DNA of 64,000 nucleotides, from positions 1-64,000 of the forward strand of contig CABXXO010000001.1 of NCBI GenBank assembly GCA_902516235.1. Direction: 5' to 3'. Under the pieces are notes generated by a model, which saw only the letters and a list, made by a program, of their open reading frames with translations, made no database searches and was not told where the DNA came from. This DNA is from an uncultured Alphaproteobacteria bacterium (lineage in GTDB: Bacteria > Pseudomonadota > Alphaproteobacteria > HIMB59). Made by a program: the position numbers and the translations under genes. Of this stretch, positions 27,209 through 36,712 are shown piece by piece (the first letter of the stretch is position 1; each line of letters opens with the position of its first letter).

Positions 27209-28499
27209 AAAGAACAACGGTTTTGGTATAGTAGAAGCAATAATTGCTTTAGCAATTTTAGCTATAGCTGTAGCTGCACTAATGCAAACTACATCAGTGA
27301 TGTTTGACTCGTTAAGCACTGATAACAGAATAACTAGAGATAATACATTTTGTGAGAATGTATTTAATGACATTGGTTTAATTTACGATGATACATTTGA
27401 TACTTATGAAGCTGCAACTGTAAATACAAACTCAAGTGATGCGGGAGAGCGTAAATTAACTATTGATGGTGCTGTTATTTCTGATGATACTTATACTTCC
27501 TTCAATGAGGGAACATTGTCTGTTCCTAGTATTTCAAATAATTTAGAAGTTTATTATTCTGCAGCAAACGATACTCAATATGATTTAGAAATAAAAAATC
27601 CTTTTATTTTATATGATAGTACAGGAACATCAGCACTTTCCGATGATAATGGAATTTATATTTTAGACAATGATGAGACTTTTAATGATTATAATGAATT
27701 CTTAGATGTTACTTCAAGAGATGAAATATTTATTAATAATCGTGAAGAAAACTCAGGAATAGTTGTGAATGACTCAACCACTACTTATAGTATTTCTACA
27801 TTAGATATGCAGGTGAGTTATAATTATTGCAATAGTTCATATGCATCGACAACCGATACTGTTTCAAATGCATTAATCGTACAATTTGATGAGTTGGGTG
27901 ATTATCCTACAAAAACTCCTTACGGTAAATCTCCTACCCTGAACGGCATCATCATAGAGGAAAATGATGTAGGAGCGATGATCGCTTCTTGGGAAAGGGT
28001 ATGCCTTGCAACTTCTAATTGCACAAGTGACAGTGAAAGAGATTGTGTTAGTAATGCTTTATCGGGACTAGATGATGAGGAAATTTCAGAAGCAGGAGAT
28101 TTATATTTCTTATTCACACTTAAAAATTCTATTTTAGATATTGATAATGGAGATCCAATATCATTTACTTATCTGGAAACAACAGAGGTGGATGGGTTTC
28201 GAGTTGAAAAGACATATCAAGACTCCTTTAGTGAGGGGTCTGATATGATTAAATTAGATGACGGTTATGAAAGTGATTTGACTACAAGCTTAGACTCACC
28301 TTTCATAGAGATTGTAGATGGATGGCGAACTCTAGCTAATGAAAAATTAAGACATAATGATGTCGATATTGTTATAAGTTGTGAGGCTACAGACACTGAC
28401 GGTAATTGTGACTCTTCAAGTAGAGTTGCTAGCTGTCAAGTAAATAACTCTGAAGGAGCACACATGAAATTTAGTCGAGTATTCAGAAAGGCTCTTTAA
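27183..28499 (+). CDS. PilV-like minor pilin
   Basis: A 438-residue protein whose N-terminus NG/FGIVEAIIALAILAIAVAALMQ is a prepilin site with Glu5, in the form typical of PilV/MshD-type minor pilins. The large soluble domain is rich in Asp, Ser and Thr and holds ten or more cysteines in the second half. Such large minor pilins often sit at the pilus tip. ATG 27183 and ATG 27192 are both possible starts; both overlap the upstream gene. Confidence 0.82.
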   Translation: MLKMKEIFKKNNGFGIVEAIIALAILAIAVAALMQTTSVMFDSLSTDNRITRDNTFCENVFNDIGLIYDDTFDTYEAATVNTNSSDAGERKLTIDGAVISDDTYTSFNEGTLSVPSISNNLEVYYSAANDTQYDLEIKNPFILYDSTGTSALSDDNGIYILDNDETFNDYNEFLDVTSRDEIFINNREENSGIVVNDSTTTYSISTLDMQVSYNYCNSSYASTTDTVSNALIVQFDELGDYPTKTPYGKSPTLNGIIIEENDVGAMIASWERVCLATSNCTSDSERDCVSNALSGLDDEEISEAGDLYFLFTLKNSILDIDNGDPISFTYLETTEVDGFRVEKTYQDSFSEGSDMIKLDDGYESDLTTSLDSPFIEIVDGWRTLANEKLRHNDVDIVISCEATDTDGNCDSSSRVASCQVNNSEGAHMKFSRVFRKAL

Positions 28500-28501
28500 C
28501 A

Positions 28502-29098
28502 ATGAAAATGAAACTTAATGGTTTTTCTTTAGTTGAGCTCATTATTTCTATTGCAATTATAACAATGGTTATTGCAGGAGCTCTTTTTGCATTTCAAATA
28601 ATGCAACAAAACACATCCTCTGGCATAGCTATCTCAAAAGCAAATGAAATTTCTGAACATATTTTTGACAATATCGAAAGAGATTTAAAACAGACTGGTA
28701 TTTTTTATAATATTGATACAACCTCAGGTTATGATGAAACTCTTGTAAATCCTGATAATAATTATGACCCTGACTTAGTATATGTAGTAGATGAAACTAA
28801 TGACCTTAACTGGACAATCAATATCTGTTATGATCTAAATGATCAAGAAAGGGTCATAATATTATACGAATATATTCAAGAAAATGAATATGAAGATGGA
28901 GCATTAACAAGAAGTAAAACTAATGTTGGAAATGGTACATGTACAGACACAACCAATTCTCAAGAACCAGTTGCAAGTGCTCTTCTCGCTTTTTTAATTA
29001 CTAAGTCTGATAGTAAATTTACATTAGATTTATCCTTTCCTGGAGCTCAAGATAAAACCTATGATTATAAAAAAATTATATCAGTACCTCAGTTATAA
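28502..29098 (+). CDS. PilW/GspJ-like minor pilin
   Basis: A 198-residue protein with the prepilin start NG/FSLVELIISIAIITMVIAGALFAFQIMQ. The ISEHIFDNIERDLKQTGIFY stretch after the helix is typical of PilW/GspJ. It begins 2 bases after the previous stop and overlaps the next gene by 38 bases, fitting the PilV-PilW-PilX order of tip-complex operons. Confidence 0.84.
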   Translation: MKMKLNGFSLVELIISIAIITMVIAGALFAFQIMQQNTSSGIAISKANEISEHIFDNIERDLKQTGIFYNIDTTSGYDETLVNPDNNYDPDLVYVVDETNDLNWTINICYDLNDQERVIILYEYIQENEYEDGALTRSKTNVGNGTCTDTTNSQEPVASALLAFLITKSDSKFTLDLSFPGAQDKTYDYKKIISVPQL

Positions 29099-30437
29099 AA
29101 TTTCTAAACTTCCAAATGATGGTATGGCAATTGCTATCGTTACATTAATTGCTTTAATGATGACACTTAGCACAATGGCACTTTATTACCTTACTTCAGG
29201 TTTTAGTAAATCAACAGTCACAGACTCATATAAAAAACAATCTGATTATTTAGCTGAGTCAGCTGCAGATAAAGCTTTAATAATATTAAATGAAAGAACT
29301 GGTGATAGCGGACATCAAGATGTGGTTAATACAAATGACTCAATTTCTATTCAGGATGTGACAGATGAGAATTTTTTGAAATGTTTAGGATTACATGGTT
29401 ATAATTCCAATGGAGATCCTTACATTTACAATGTTGGTTGGGGAGGTCCTAGCTATATGCCAGATGAGGATTTAGCTGACTTTTCAGGTTATTACATAAT
29501 TCAAAAATTATCAGAAGAAACGGATGCACTAGTATTTGATAACTCAACAACTCTCGAACTTTTGGGTAGCTTTGATAATGCGAATTCAAGTGGATCAAGA
29601 TTATTTCAATCTGCATTTTCAATCGAATTAAACGTACATCTTGACTCTATTTCAGAGGGCTCCTTATTCCAGTTATATGACGACATTAACTCGAGTCGTG
29701 AAATAGTAATTGGGTTTAATTCAGATGAAGAAGTAATAGTTAGTTTTTACAGTGGAGGATCTTATGTAACTTTTGACTCTAATATCACATTACACCCAAC
29801 TAATCCGTCTCATATAATTGTTACATATAGTGATGCAAGTCAAAATATAACTGTATATGTAGATGGTGCGGGTTCTCAAGCCTATGTAACAAATGGTATA
29901 GACCTTGCCGAAAGTAATTCACTTTACACATTTGAATATGTCAATACCAGTGGTATATCCGGCTACACCACAATGTTAAGAATTTGGAATAGAGAATTAG
30001 GATCTGATGAAGTTACAGGTTTGATAAATGATTATGTTTTCAGCTCTGTTACAAACCCTGATCTATTAACAGCATTTCATTTTGACGAAAATTCAAATGA
30101 TAGATTTCAAAATAAATATGATACATCAGTAGATGTATGTAATAATGGAGATTATTGTTACTTTACTGTCAGTGATGCATCTGAGATGCTTGCAAAAGCA
30201 GTCGATAATTTTACTCAATCAGGTACTATTGAAGATCCAACGGAGAGTACAATTGATCCTTCAACTGGAGAACCTTATGTAAATTCCTTGCCTTCGGTTA
30301 TTTCTTATTCCTCGATTTATAAAATCTTATCTTGCGGCATAGGACTTAATGATATTATTACAGGATCAGAAAGATTAGTTGAATATGAGGGATTTGCTTC
30401 AATTAACCAATCAATAGTTGGGGAGCGAAAATTTTAA
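29061..30437 (+). CDS. PilX/GspK-like minor pilin with LamG-like domain
   Basis: A 458-residue protein. NDG/MAIAIVTLIALMMTL is a prepilin-type helix lacking Glu5, as in PilX and GspK, which cap the tip. QSDYLAESAADKALIIL continues the pilin helix. Residues about 155-355 look like a LamG/concanavalin-fold jelly roll: an opening ALVFDNSTTLELL, then AFSIELNVHL, a central HIIVTYSDASQNITVYVDGAG and a late LRIWNRELGSDEV. LamG domains bind sugars or proteins, so this is a candidate tip adhesin. It is the last gene of the minor-pilin operon. Confidence 0.8.
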   Translation: MIIKKLYQYLSYKISKLPNDGMAIAIVTLIALMMTLSTMALYYLTSGFSKSTVTDSYKKQSDYLAESAADKALIILNERTGDSGHQDVVNTNDSISIQDVTDENFLKCLGLHGYNSNGDPYIYNVGWGGPSYMPDEDLADFSGYYIIQKLSEETDALVFDNSTTLELLGSFDNANSSGSRLFQSAFSIELNVHLDSISEGSLFQLYDDINSSREIVIGFNSDEEVIVSFYSGGSYVTFDSNITLHPTNPSHIIVTYSDASQNITVYVDGAGSQAYVTNGIDLAESNSLYTFEYVNTSGISGYTTMLRIWNRELGSDEVTGLINDYVFSSVTNPDLLTAFHFDENSNDRFQNKYDTSVDVCNNGDYCYFTVSDASEMLAKAVDNFTQSGTIEDPTESTIDPSTGEPYVNSLPSVISYSSIYKILSCGIGLNDIITGSERLVEYEGFASINQSIVGERKF

Positions 30438-30841
30438 ATAAATAGTTTTCTACACACAGTTTTTCTTTGATCTTCTGTTAATTTGTAAAAAACAAATGAA
30501 ACTTGTGGTTCAATAATATTTAGTCTGTAGTTATAATTATATTCACTTATCTCTGATGCAACTATACTTACCTCCATTAAGCGATCTAAAAAAAGCCTAG
30601 AGTCTTCAAATCTATATTCAAAACCTGGAAAAGAGGTTGAGCATTCTTCCAGAATGACAATTTTAGATTGGATGCTATCTAAAAAGTCCATATCACCATA
30701 GATATCTGCTGATTTGAAATCTAGTTTATTAGAAAACTCTAATAGATCATCATGGAGTATTGAATATTGAAGAGATTTATCTAATTGAGCGTGACTGTTT
30801 AATGAAAAAATAAATACAAACAAAAAGATAGCGAATCTCAT
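30434..30841 (-). CDS. Small secreted protein, unknown
   Basis: From ATG 30841 the product is 135 residues with a signal peptide (MRFAIFLFVFIFSLNSHA). The open frame extends 28 codons further but that part would spoil the leader and overlap the divergent gene. The mature part is helical and acidic with two cysteines (EECSTSF, TVCRKL). No family recognised. The stop overlaps the end of the PilX-like gene by 4 bases. Confidence 0.6.
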   Translation of the reverse strand: MRFAIFLFVFIFSLNSHAQLDKSLQYSILHDDLLEFSNKLDFKSADIYGDMDFLDSIQSKIVILEECSTSFPGFEYRFEDSRLFLDRLMEVSIVASEISEYNYNYRLNIIEPQVSFVFYKLTEDQRKTVCRKLFI

Positions 30842-30904
30842 AAAAATAATCTTACATATATGTTTGTTAAAATCTACATTAAGGTATATAAGTAATTTCG
30901 TGCT

Positions 30905-31816
30905 ATGACCGATAATGATAAGCATATCGAACCATCTTTAACACCAAAAGAGGATGAAGAATTTGATCTAGATCTTGAAAACTCTCAAGAAACTAACATT
31001 GAAGAAATAAATTTTGATGAGTCTGACTTCGATAATGGCTCAAATAATGACATAGATCTTGGAGATTTTGAGTCAGTAGAAGAAAAAACTGAAGAAAACC
31101 AACTAAGTGATAATTTAGATTTAGATAATGGTCATAAGGAAGATCAAACAAATGAAGTAGCTAATAAAAATGATGAAAATATTTCAAATGACCATATTTC
31201 ACCTCTAGATAATCTTGTTAAGATCCAAACAGATACTATAAATCATTTAGACAAGCTAATAAGTACTTCTGAAAAATTTTTACCAGATATAGTAAATATA
31301 AAAAACGAAATGGTAAATGTTAAAGAAAAGCTTAATGAAATAGAAATTAATCTAAATAATAAAATTGATAATTTAAATGCTAACGCTGGGACTAATTCGC
31401 CAGACTCAAATAATGCTGATGAGGAGATTTCTATTTTCCAAAAATCTGAAACTTCGACTTATGATGACTCAGGTTTGTTAAAACCCTCAAAACCATCTTT
31501 AGAAAGCTCAGATGTGTCAAAAGAAGTAACATCAGAACAAAATAGTGAACCTGAACTATCTAAATCTGAAATTGAAAAAGTTAAAGATAAAGAGTCAGAT
31601 ACGGCCGATGAGGAAATTCAAAATGAAGAAGTAAAAACTAAAACAGTTACTCAATTAACTCCTCTTGGCAGTTTCATTATTATTTTTGTCTTCCTCTTAT
31701 TTATAATGGGTCTACTTGCGTTTGTTGATAAAACAGCTGGTTTACCAAATGTAGGTATCATAAAAATTTTAAAACCAGCGTTTAAATTATTTGAACCATT
31801 ATTATTTTTTTTATAA
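30905..31816 (+). CDS. Acidic protein with C-terminal membrane anchor, unknown
   Basis: A 303-residue protein: a very acidic, Asn-rich disordered N-terminus (1-100), a coiled coil of heptad-like spacing (about 103-160: LDNLVKIQTDTINHLDKL), a second acidic linker, and one membrane helix near 252-270 (FIIIFVFLLFIMGLLAFV). No enzymatic motif. It resembles an inner-membrane scaffold or tether. It leads a run of three same-strand unknown genes ahead of the glutaminase. Confidence 0.6.
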   Translation: MTDNDKHIEPSLTPKEDEEFDLDLENSQETNIEEINFDESDFDNGSNNDIDLGDFESVEEKTEENQLSDNLDLDNGHKEDQTNEVANKNDENISNDHISPLDNLVKIQTDTINHLDKLISTSEKFLPDIVNIKNEMVNVKEKLNEIEINLNNKIDNLNANAGTNSPDSNNADEEISIFQKSETSTYDDSGLLKPSKPSLESSDVSKEVTSEQNSEPELSKSEIEKVKDKESDTADEEIQNEEVKTKTVTQLTPLGSFIIIFVFLLFIMGLLAFVDKTAGLPNVGIIKILKPAFKLFEPLLFFL

Positions 31817-31894
31817 ATAGACTTCCTATTAAATTCAAATTTTTTTATAATTTAAATCCTTTGGTGTTAAGACTTATTGTGGTAAAAGCAAACT

Positions 31895-32389
31895 ATGAAA
31901 TTTGTCTTATTAATATTTTTAATCTTACCAAATATAATCTTAGGATCTGAATTAGATGCAAGAAAACTTTATATTGATGCAAAGATGCAAAGTTTGAGTA
32001 ATGGATGTAATGTACAAACTATCGCTCTAAAAGTATCATCTTCTTTTATGCCCTCACAACGGGGCAGTGATTTAAGTGGTTTAACCAAAGCTATCTTTTG
32101 CCTAGAGAATTATAAAAGTAATATTCTGCCAATTTATGAGGAGATTTTAGCAAAATATCCTTACTCAGAAGTCTCTTATGATTTATTATCAGGGTTTTTT
32201 TTAGATAGACAAACATTTAGTGAATTAGAAATACTTTTGCTATCCTCACTGCAATCTGATTTTAAAATCACAAATTTGGAAGAATTAAGTCAAATGTTTA
32301 ACAATCTTCAGTTGATGCAGAGTAACACAAATAATGAGAACTCTAGCAACAGTGACCTATCAATTGATGACCTATTATTAGAAGAATAG
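31895..32389 (+). CDS. Secreted protein, unknown
   Basis: A 164-residue protein with a signal peptide (MKFVLLIFLILPNIILG) and a helical mature part with two cysteines (NGCNVQ, FCLENY). The repeat-like helices IYEEILAKYPYSEVSYDLLSG hint at a TPR-like fold, but this is only a visual impression. The Asn/Ser-rich tail ends DDLLLEE. It lies 78 bases after the acidic membrane protein. Confidence 0.55.
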   Translation: MKFVLLIFLILPNIILGSELDARKLYIDAKMQSLSNGCNVQTIALKVSSSFMPSQRGSDLSGLTKAIFCLENYKSNILPIYEEILAKYPYSEVSYDLLSGFFLDRQTFSELEILLLSSLQSDFKITNLEELSQMFNNLQLMQSNTNNENSSNSDLSIDDLLLEE

Positions 32390-32455
32390 AGTTTCTTCTA
32401 ATATAATCATTTGATAAATTTTGTATAAATAAAAATTAAGTAATTAAATTTTGCA

Positions 32456-32782
32456 ATGAATGTCTTATTTATTTTCCTATTCTTAATTCTTATTACTAGT
32501 GTTTGGTTCATAAGAAAGGACATAAAAAAACTTTATAAAATTATTTATGAAATTAGAGAAAATATGCCAGATAAACTAAGCGAAGAAGAAAAAAAGATTG
32601 AAATTAAAAAAAAATATTATTCGTCTCTAAAAGATAATTCATCTCTAGATATAAAAGATAAGTTAACAAATAAAGATTTAAATGAAAAAAATGAGTTTGA
32701 TGAAATAATGTCTAAAGTAGTAACAGACGACAAAATTAGAGATAAAATTAGCAATATCTATAAAAAGAATAAAAATAAATAA
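32456..32782 (+). CDS. Small membrane-anchored basic protein, unknown
   Basis: A 108-residue protein with one N-terminal membrane helix (NVLFIFLFLILITSVWFI) followed by a highly charged Lys/Glu/Asp cytoplasmic tail. No domain recognised. Its stop codon directly abuts the glutaminase start, so it is probably co-transcribed and perhaps coupled in translation. Confidence 0.55.
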   Translation: MNVLFIFLFLILITSVWFIRKDIKKLYKIIYEIRENMPDKLSEEEKKIEIKKKYYSSLKDNSSLDIKDKLTNKDLNEKNEFDEIMSKVVTDDKIRDKISNIYKKNKNK

Positions 32783-34804
32783 ATGAATAATAACATAGAC
32801 CCAAAACTTAATTGGTTAAAAAATATTCCTAAACGAGCTGGTGATCTATACTTTTCTCTTTGTGAGAGCAAAGGAAATGCAATCCATAAAAATGAATTTC
32901 AAGCTTATGTATTTGATGCAGGTCTAACATCAATTGACTTTAGATTGAAAAATTTTTTTGAAATGCTTGATAGTATGGGTGAAACAATAAATTTTGAAGA
33001 ATTTATTAATTTAATGAATTTAGGAGGTTTATTAATTGAAAGAGCATTGAGAGGAGAGTTAGCAGTACCTGATTTTAAAAAATTCTCAAATAACTTAGAT
33101 AAAATTTATGACGAAGTTATAGATAATAAAAGTGGTGAATTAGCAAATTACATACCACCACTTGCAGAGGTCAATCCAGAGCAATTTGGAATAGCAGTTG
33201 TTACAGCAGATGGTCAAGTATATCAGCGTGGTGATACAAATGTTGATTTTTCGATACAATCGATGTGTAAACCATTTAACTATTGTATCGCAATTGAGGA
33301 ATTAGGTTTAGAAAAGGTAAATGAACATGTTGGCGCTGAGCCGTCTGGTAGACTATTTAATGATCTTACTTTAATGATGCGTAATATGGTTAGTGAAAAT
33401 TTATCATCTGATAGCAAAATACCTTTTAATCCTATGGTGAACCCTGGTGCTATTATGACTACAAGTTTAATAAAATCTAAATCATCTACCACAGAAAGAC
33501 TAAATTACGTAAGAGAACAAATTGGGAAATCAATTGGTTGGGATAGTGAGGGTAAATCTGGCATAGACATACCACGATTTAATAAAAATATGGCCCGTCA
33601 GGAAAATTTTAAAGGATATAATAATATTGCTGCAGGCTTTTTATTGATGGCAACTGGTAATATCCCCTATTCAGACTCTACTCTTCCTAAAGATAAACTT
33701 GCAAATGATAAATATGACTATGATTTTTATTTTGAACCTGCAGTAACAGATGCATTAAAAGTTTATTTCAGTTTATGTTCTTTAGAAATGACTGCAAAAG
33801 ATGTTGCTGTAGCAGCAGCTACTTTAGCAAATGGTGGAGTTTGTCCACTTACTCAACAAAGAGTATTTGGCCAAAAAACTATTCGAGATGTATTGCCTGT
33901 TGTTCAAACATCTGGCATGTACAACAGTAGTGGACAATTTTTTCAAGAAATTGGTTTACCCTCAAAAAGTGGAGTTGGTGGTGGGATATTATTAGTAGTT
34001 CCAAAAGTTATGGGCATATGTATATTTTCGCCGCGTTTGGATTTAGCTGGCAACAGTGTTCGTGGGATAGAGGTAGCTCGAAAAATTACATCTAAGTATT
34101 TAGTTCATATTTTTGATAGCACTATGACAGATATTGATCGTGTTGATCCAAGATTGAAGATAGCAAAATGGAGAGCAAATAATTGTGGTGAAGCAATTTG
34201 GGCAGCTAGCTATGGAGATGTAAGAACTTTAGAGAAGTTGTTAGGACAACAAAGAGATTTAAAATATGGTAATTATGACATTCGCACTCCTTTGCATTTG
34301 GCATCAGCTGAGGGTCAGTTAGATGTTGTAAAATTTTTATTAGAAAATGGTGTGAAACCGATACCTGATAGATGGGGAGGTTACCCAATTTCTGATGCTA
34401 GAAATAATAATCATCTAGAAATTGTTGATGAGTTTTTAAAGTTAGATATTGATTACTCTGAACCTTTTCATTTAATTGAAGAACCAAATGGTAAAACTGA
34501 TAAAATTGAAAAATATGATGATGAATTAGCGATTATTGAATTTCTTTTTGCAGCATCTGAAAACGATGTTGATGGTCTTAGACAATTAGTTGCCAAGGGA
34601 ATACCAATAAATGTAGGAGATAAAGACTCAAGGACTTCTTTACATTTAGCTGCAGCTGAGGGAAGTTTAGAAGCCGTAAAATATTTAATTAACCATGGTC
34701 ATCCCCTATCTGTTCGCGATAGATGGGGAGCCACTCCATTAGATGAAGCTATAAGAGAAAAACGTCAGCATGTGATTGAATATATTAAAGAGTTAAGTAA
34801 ATAG
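32783..34804 (+). CDS. Glutaminase with EF-hand-like N-domain and ankyrin repeats
   Basis: A 673-residue protein that would hydrolyse glutamine to glutamate and ammonia. Residues about 18-130 match the N-domain of animal GLS (LYFSLCESKG, VPDFKKFSNNLDKIYD, ANYIPPLAE). The beta-lactamase-like glutaminase domain covers 131-445, with the Ser160-x-x-Lys163 catalytic pair (QSMCKP), NPMVNPGAIMTTSLI, CSLEMT and KSGVGGGILLVVP. Two ankyrin blocks (about 471-550 and 590-673) follow, each with RTPLHLA or RTSLHLA and DRWG motifs. Ordinary bacterial GlsA is about 310 residues and lacks both flanks. The short membrane protein gene abuts it upstream. Confidence 0.93.
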   Translation: MNNNIDPKLNWLKNIPKRAGDLYFSLCESKGNAIHKNEFQAYVFDAGLTSIDFRLKNFFEMLDSMGETINFEEFINLMNLGGLLIERALRGELAVPDFKKFSNNLDKIYDEVIDNKSGELANYIPPLAEVNPEQFGIAVVTADGQVYQRGDTNVDFSIQSMCKPFNYCIAIEELGLEKVNEHVGAEPSGRLFNDLTLMMRNMVSENLSSDSKIPFNPMVNPGAIMTTSLIKSKSSTTERLNYVREQIGKSIGWDSEGKSGIDIPRFNKNMARQENFKGYNNIAAGFLLMATGNIPYSDSTLPKDKLANDKYDYDFYFEPAVTDALKVYFSLCSLEMTAKDVAVAAATLANGGVCPLTQQRVFGQKTIRDVLPVVQTSGMYNSSGQFFQEIGLPSKSGVGGGILLVVPKVMGICIFSPRLDLAGNSVRGIEVARKITSKYLVHIFDSTMTDIDRVDPRLKIAKWRANNCGEAIWAASYGDVRTLEKLLGQQRDLKYGNYDIRTPLHLASAEGQLDVVKFLLENGVKPIPDRWGGYPISDARNNNHLEIVDEFLKLDIDYSEPFHLIEEPNGKTDKIEKYDDELAIIEFLFAASENDVDGLRQLVAKGIPINVGDKDSRTSLHLAAAEGSLEAVKYLINHGHPLSVRDRWGATPLDEAIREKRQHVIEYIKELSK

Positions 34805-34997
34805 ATTTATTATTAGTTTTAGAATATCGAGAATATATGTTGGATTTCATAAATTCTCTTTACTCCGATTAAATTTATGAGGTGTTGTTTTTACTTTTGA
34901 GTCATTTTACTATTGCTCATCTATAAATTAACAATCATTAAAATTTTAGTTTGTTATTATTTAATTAGTATTTGTAAAGTTTCAGTTTATTGATTAA

Positions 34998-36395
34998 TTA
35001 AAATAACTTTAAATATTCTTTGATTTCCCAATCAGTAGTAGTCGTATGATATCTTGACCACTCATCGTATTTATATCCTACAAAATTATTTATCATGGCT
35101 TCAGAAAATACTTCTTTAGTTAAAGGGTCTGCAGCAAAAGCATCAATTGCCTCTAGTAAATTTCTTGGAAGACTAGTTACTTGTTTTTTCTCTTTTTCAG
35201 TTAAATCATACAAACTTTTATTAGTGGCTTTAGGAGGTTTCATGTTCTTATCTATGCCCTCTGTAGCCGCAGCAGCTAATAATGAGAAAGTGAGGTATGG
35301 ATTTTGAGTTAAATCTGAAGCTCTATCCTCAATGCAAAATCTGTTTTGTGGTAATCTTATCATTGCTGATCTATTATTATTTCCATAAGTCATGTGAGTT
35401 GGTGCCCAAGTATGCATCCCACCATCTAAGCCCTCAACGGTAGGTACAAAGCCATTATATGAGTTTACTGTGGGGCATGCTAAAGCCGTTATGGCAGCGC
35501 CATGCTTTAGTATACCTGCAACAGCGTTATAAGCTTTGTTAGAAAATTTTTCTCCATCTTTATATATATTTTTATTTTTATTTTTAATGGAAGCTACACT
35601 ATGGTTGATATGAGCACCAGATCGCCAGTCACTGATAGTAGTTTTTGGCATGAAAGAGACAAAATATCCATATTTTTTTGCTATTTCTTTTAGTAGAACT
35701 CTTAGAAATACAAACCTATCAGCCATTCCTAGTATATCCGTATAACCAAAATCTAATTCATATTGACCATATGCACCTTCCGCAACGACGTCATGAAGAT
35801 CCCATTTCAAATCGTTGTTTAAAATATCAATAATTTCTTTTAAAAAATGCATACCATCTATTGAATATTCAGAGTCATATCCGAAAGCTTGCCTTCTTAA
35901 ATCTATAGGATCTCTATCGATTGCCTTTACAGGTTTATCACCCTCCCACTTCATAAGAAAAAATTCTGGCTCAATACCAACAAAAAATTTAAGGTCAGAT
36001 TTAGCGCTTTGCTTTATCTGTTTTTTTAATGTCATTCTTGGACATACATCGTAAGGTTTATCATTCCAATATAAATCTGCAAAGACCCATGCACATGTTT
36101 TATCCCATGGACATATGAGAAGACTATCTAAATCAGGTAATGGAATTTGATCATTGTCTGCAGGTGTTAATTCTGGAACAAAGGAAACAGAATGAACAGC
36201 AAATTGAGGACCTTTACCCATACAAAGATCTTCAAAGTCAGATATCGGCATAGGTTTAGTCTTTGGACTACCTAAAAAGTCAATCCAATTCGAATAAATA
36301 TACTTTACACCTTTCTTTTCTAATTGTTTTTTTAATTGTTTTACTTTTTTTATATCAGGTAAGGCGTCTTTAAAATTTTCAAAATAATCACTCAA
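34998..36395 (-). CDS. Glutamine synthetase family protein (paralog 1)
   Basis: A 465-residue GS-fold enzyme, with an N-terminal beta-grasp domain (KKGVKYIYSNWIDFLGSPKTK) and a catalytic domain with the metal-binding GIEPEFFLMKW, EGAYGQYELDF, SGAHINHSVAS, NSYNGFVPT and RFCIEDRASD motifs. Members of this branch ligate glutamate with ammonia or with amines such as methylamine. The substrate is not readable from sequence. It stands alone, divergent from a small membrane protein, and converges on the glutaminase. Confidence 0.85.
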   Translation of the reverse strand: MSDYFENFKDALPDIKKVKQLKKQLEKKGVKYIYSNWIDFLGSPKTKPMPISDFEDLCMGKGPQFAVHSVSFVPELTPADNDQIPLPDLDSLLICPWDKTCAWVFADLYWNDKPYDVCPRMTLKKQIKQSAKSDLKFFVGIEPEFFLMKWEGDKPVKAIDRDPIDLRRQAFGYDSEYSIDGMHFLKEIIDILNNDLKWDLHDVVAEGAYGQYELDFGYTDILGMADRFVFLRVLLKEIAKKYGYFVSFMPKTTISDWRSGAHINHSVASIKNKNKNIYKDGEKFSNKAYNAVAGILKHGAAITALACPTVNSYNGFVPTVEGLDGGMHTWAPTHMTYGNNNRSAMIRLPQNRFCIEDRASDLTQNPYLTFSLLAAAATEGIDKNMKPPKATNKSLYDLTEKEKKQVTSLPRNLLEAIDAFAADPLTKEVFSEAMINNFVGYKYDEWSRYHTTTTDWEIKEYLKLF

Positions 36396-36466
36396 AAGAA
36401 TTTCTCGCTTTCCGATTTAACAAATTGAAATTATAAGACCATAATATAAAATTTCTACTTGAATTT

Positions 36467-36712
36467 ATGAATATAGAATTTTTTAAAAGATCTTGGATGA
36501 AATTTTATAAAAGAGGTTTCATAACTGGGTTCTTAGTACTGACTTTTATGTTAGTAATTGATCAGTTTTTACAAAATCCCCTTTTTTTTAGTAAAATAAC
36601 AAGCATCACGGTTTTTATTTATATTGTCTCTACTATTTTTTTTGCAGCAATATTTTGTGGATTATTAGCTGTAATTTTCACAGGAGTAGTGACAATTGTT
36701 ACAAAAAAATAA
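36467..36712 (+). CDS. Small membrane protein, unknown
   Basis: An 81-residue protein with two or three predicted membrane helices (GFLVLTFMLVIDQFL; ITVFIYIVSTIFFAAIFCGLLAVIF). No family recognised. It is divergent from GS paralog 1 by 71 bases, and its stop abuts the convergent amidotransferase stop. Confidence 0.5.
   Translation: MNIEFFKRSWMKFYKRGFITGFLVLTFMLVIDQFLQNPLFFSKITSITVFIYIVSTIFFAAIFCGLLAVIFTGVVTIVTKK

Noticed and set aside
13526-30437. Type II secretion system instead of type IV pilus
   Set aside because: PilT and a PilO/PilMN set are present, as is a separate major pilin gene. GspC, GspM and a GspL distinct from PilM are not seen. The PilMN fusion keeps a small doubt.
34805-34997. 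Possible terminator or gene between glutaminase and GS paralog 1
   Set aside because: 193 AT-rich bases between convergent genes; I see no stable hairpin, coding frame or repeat.
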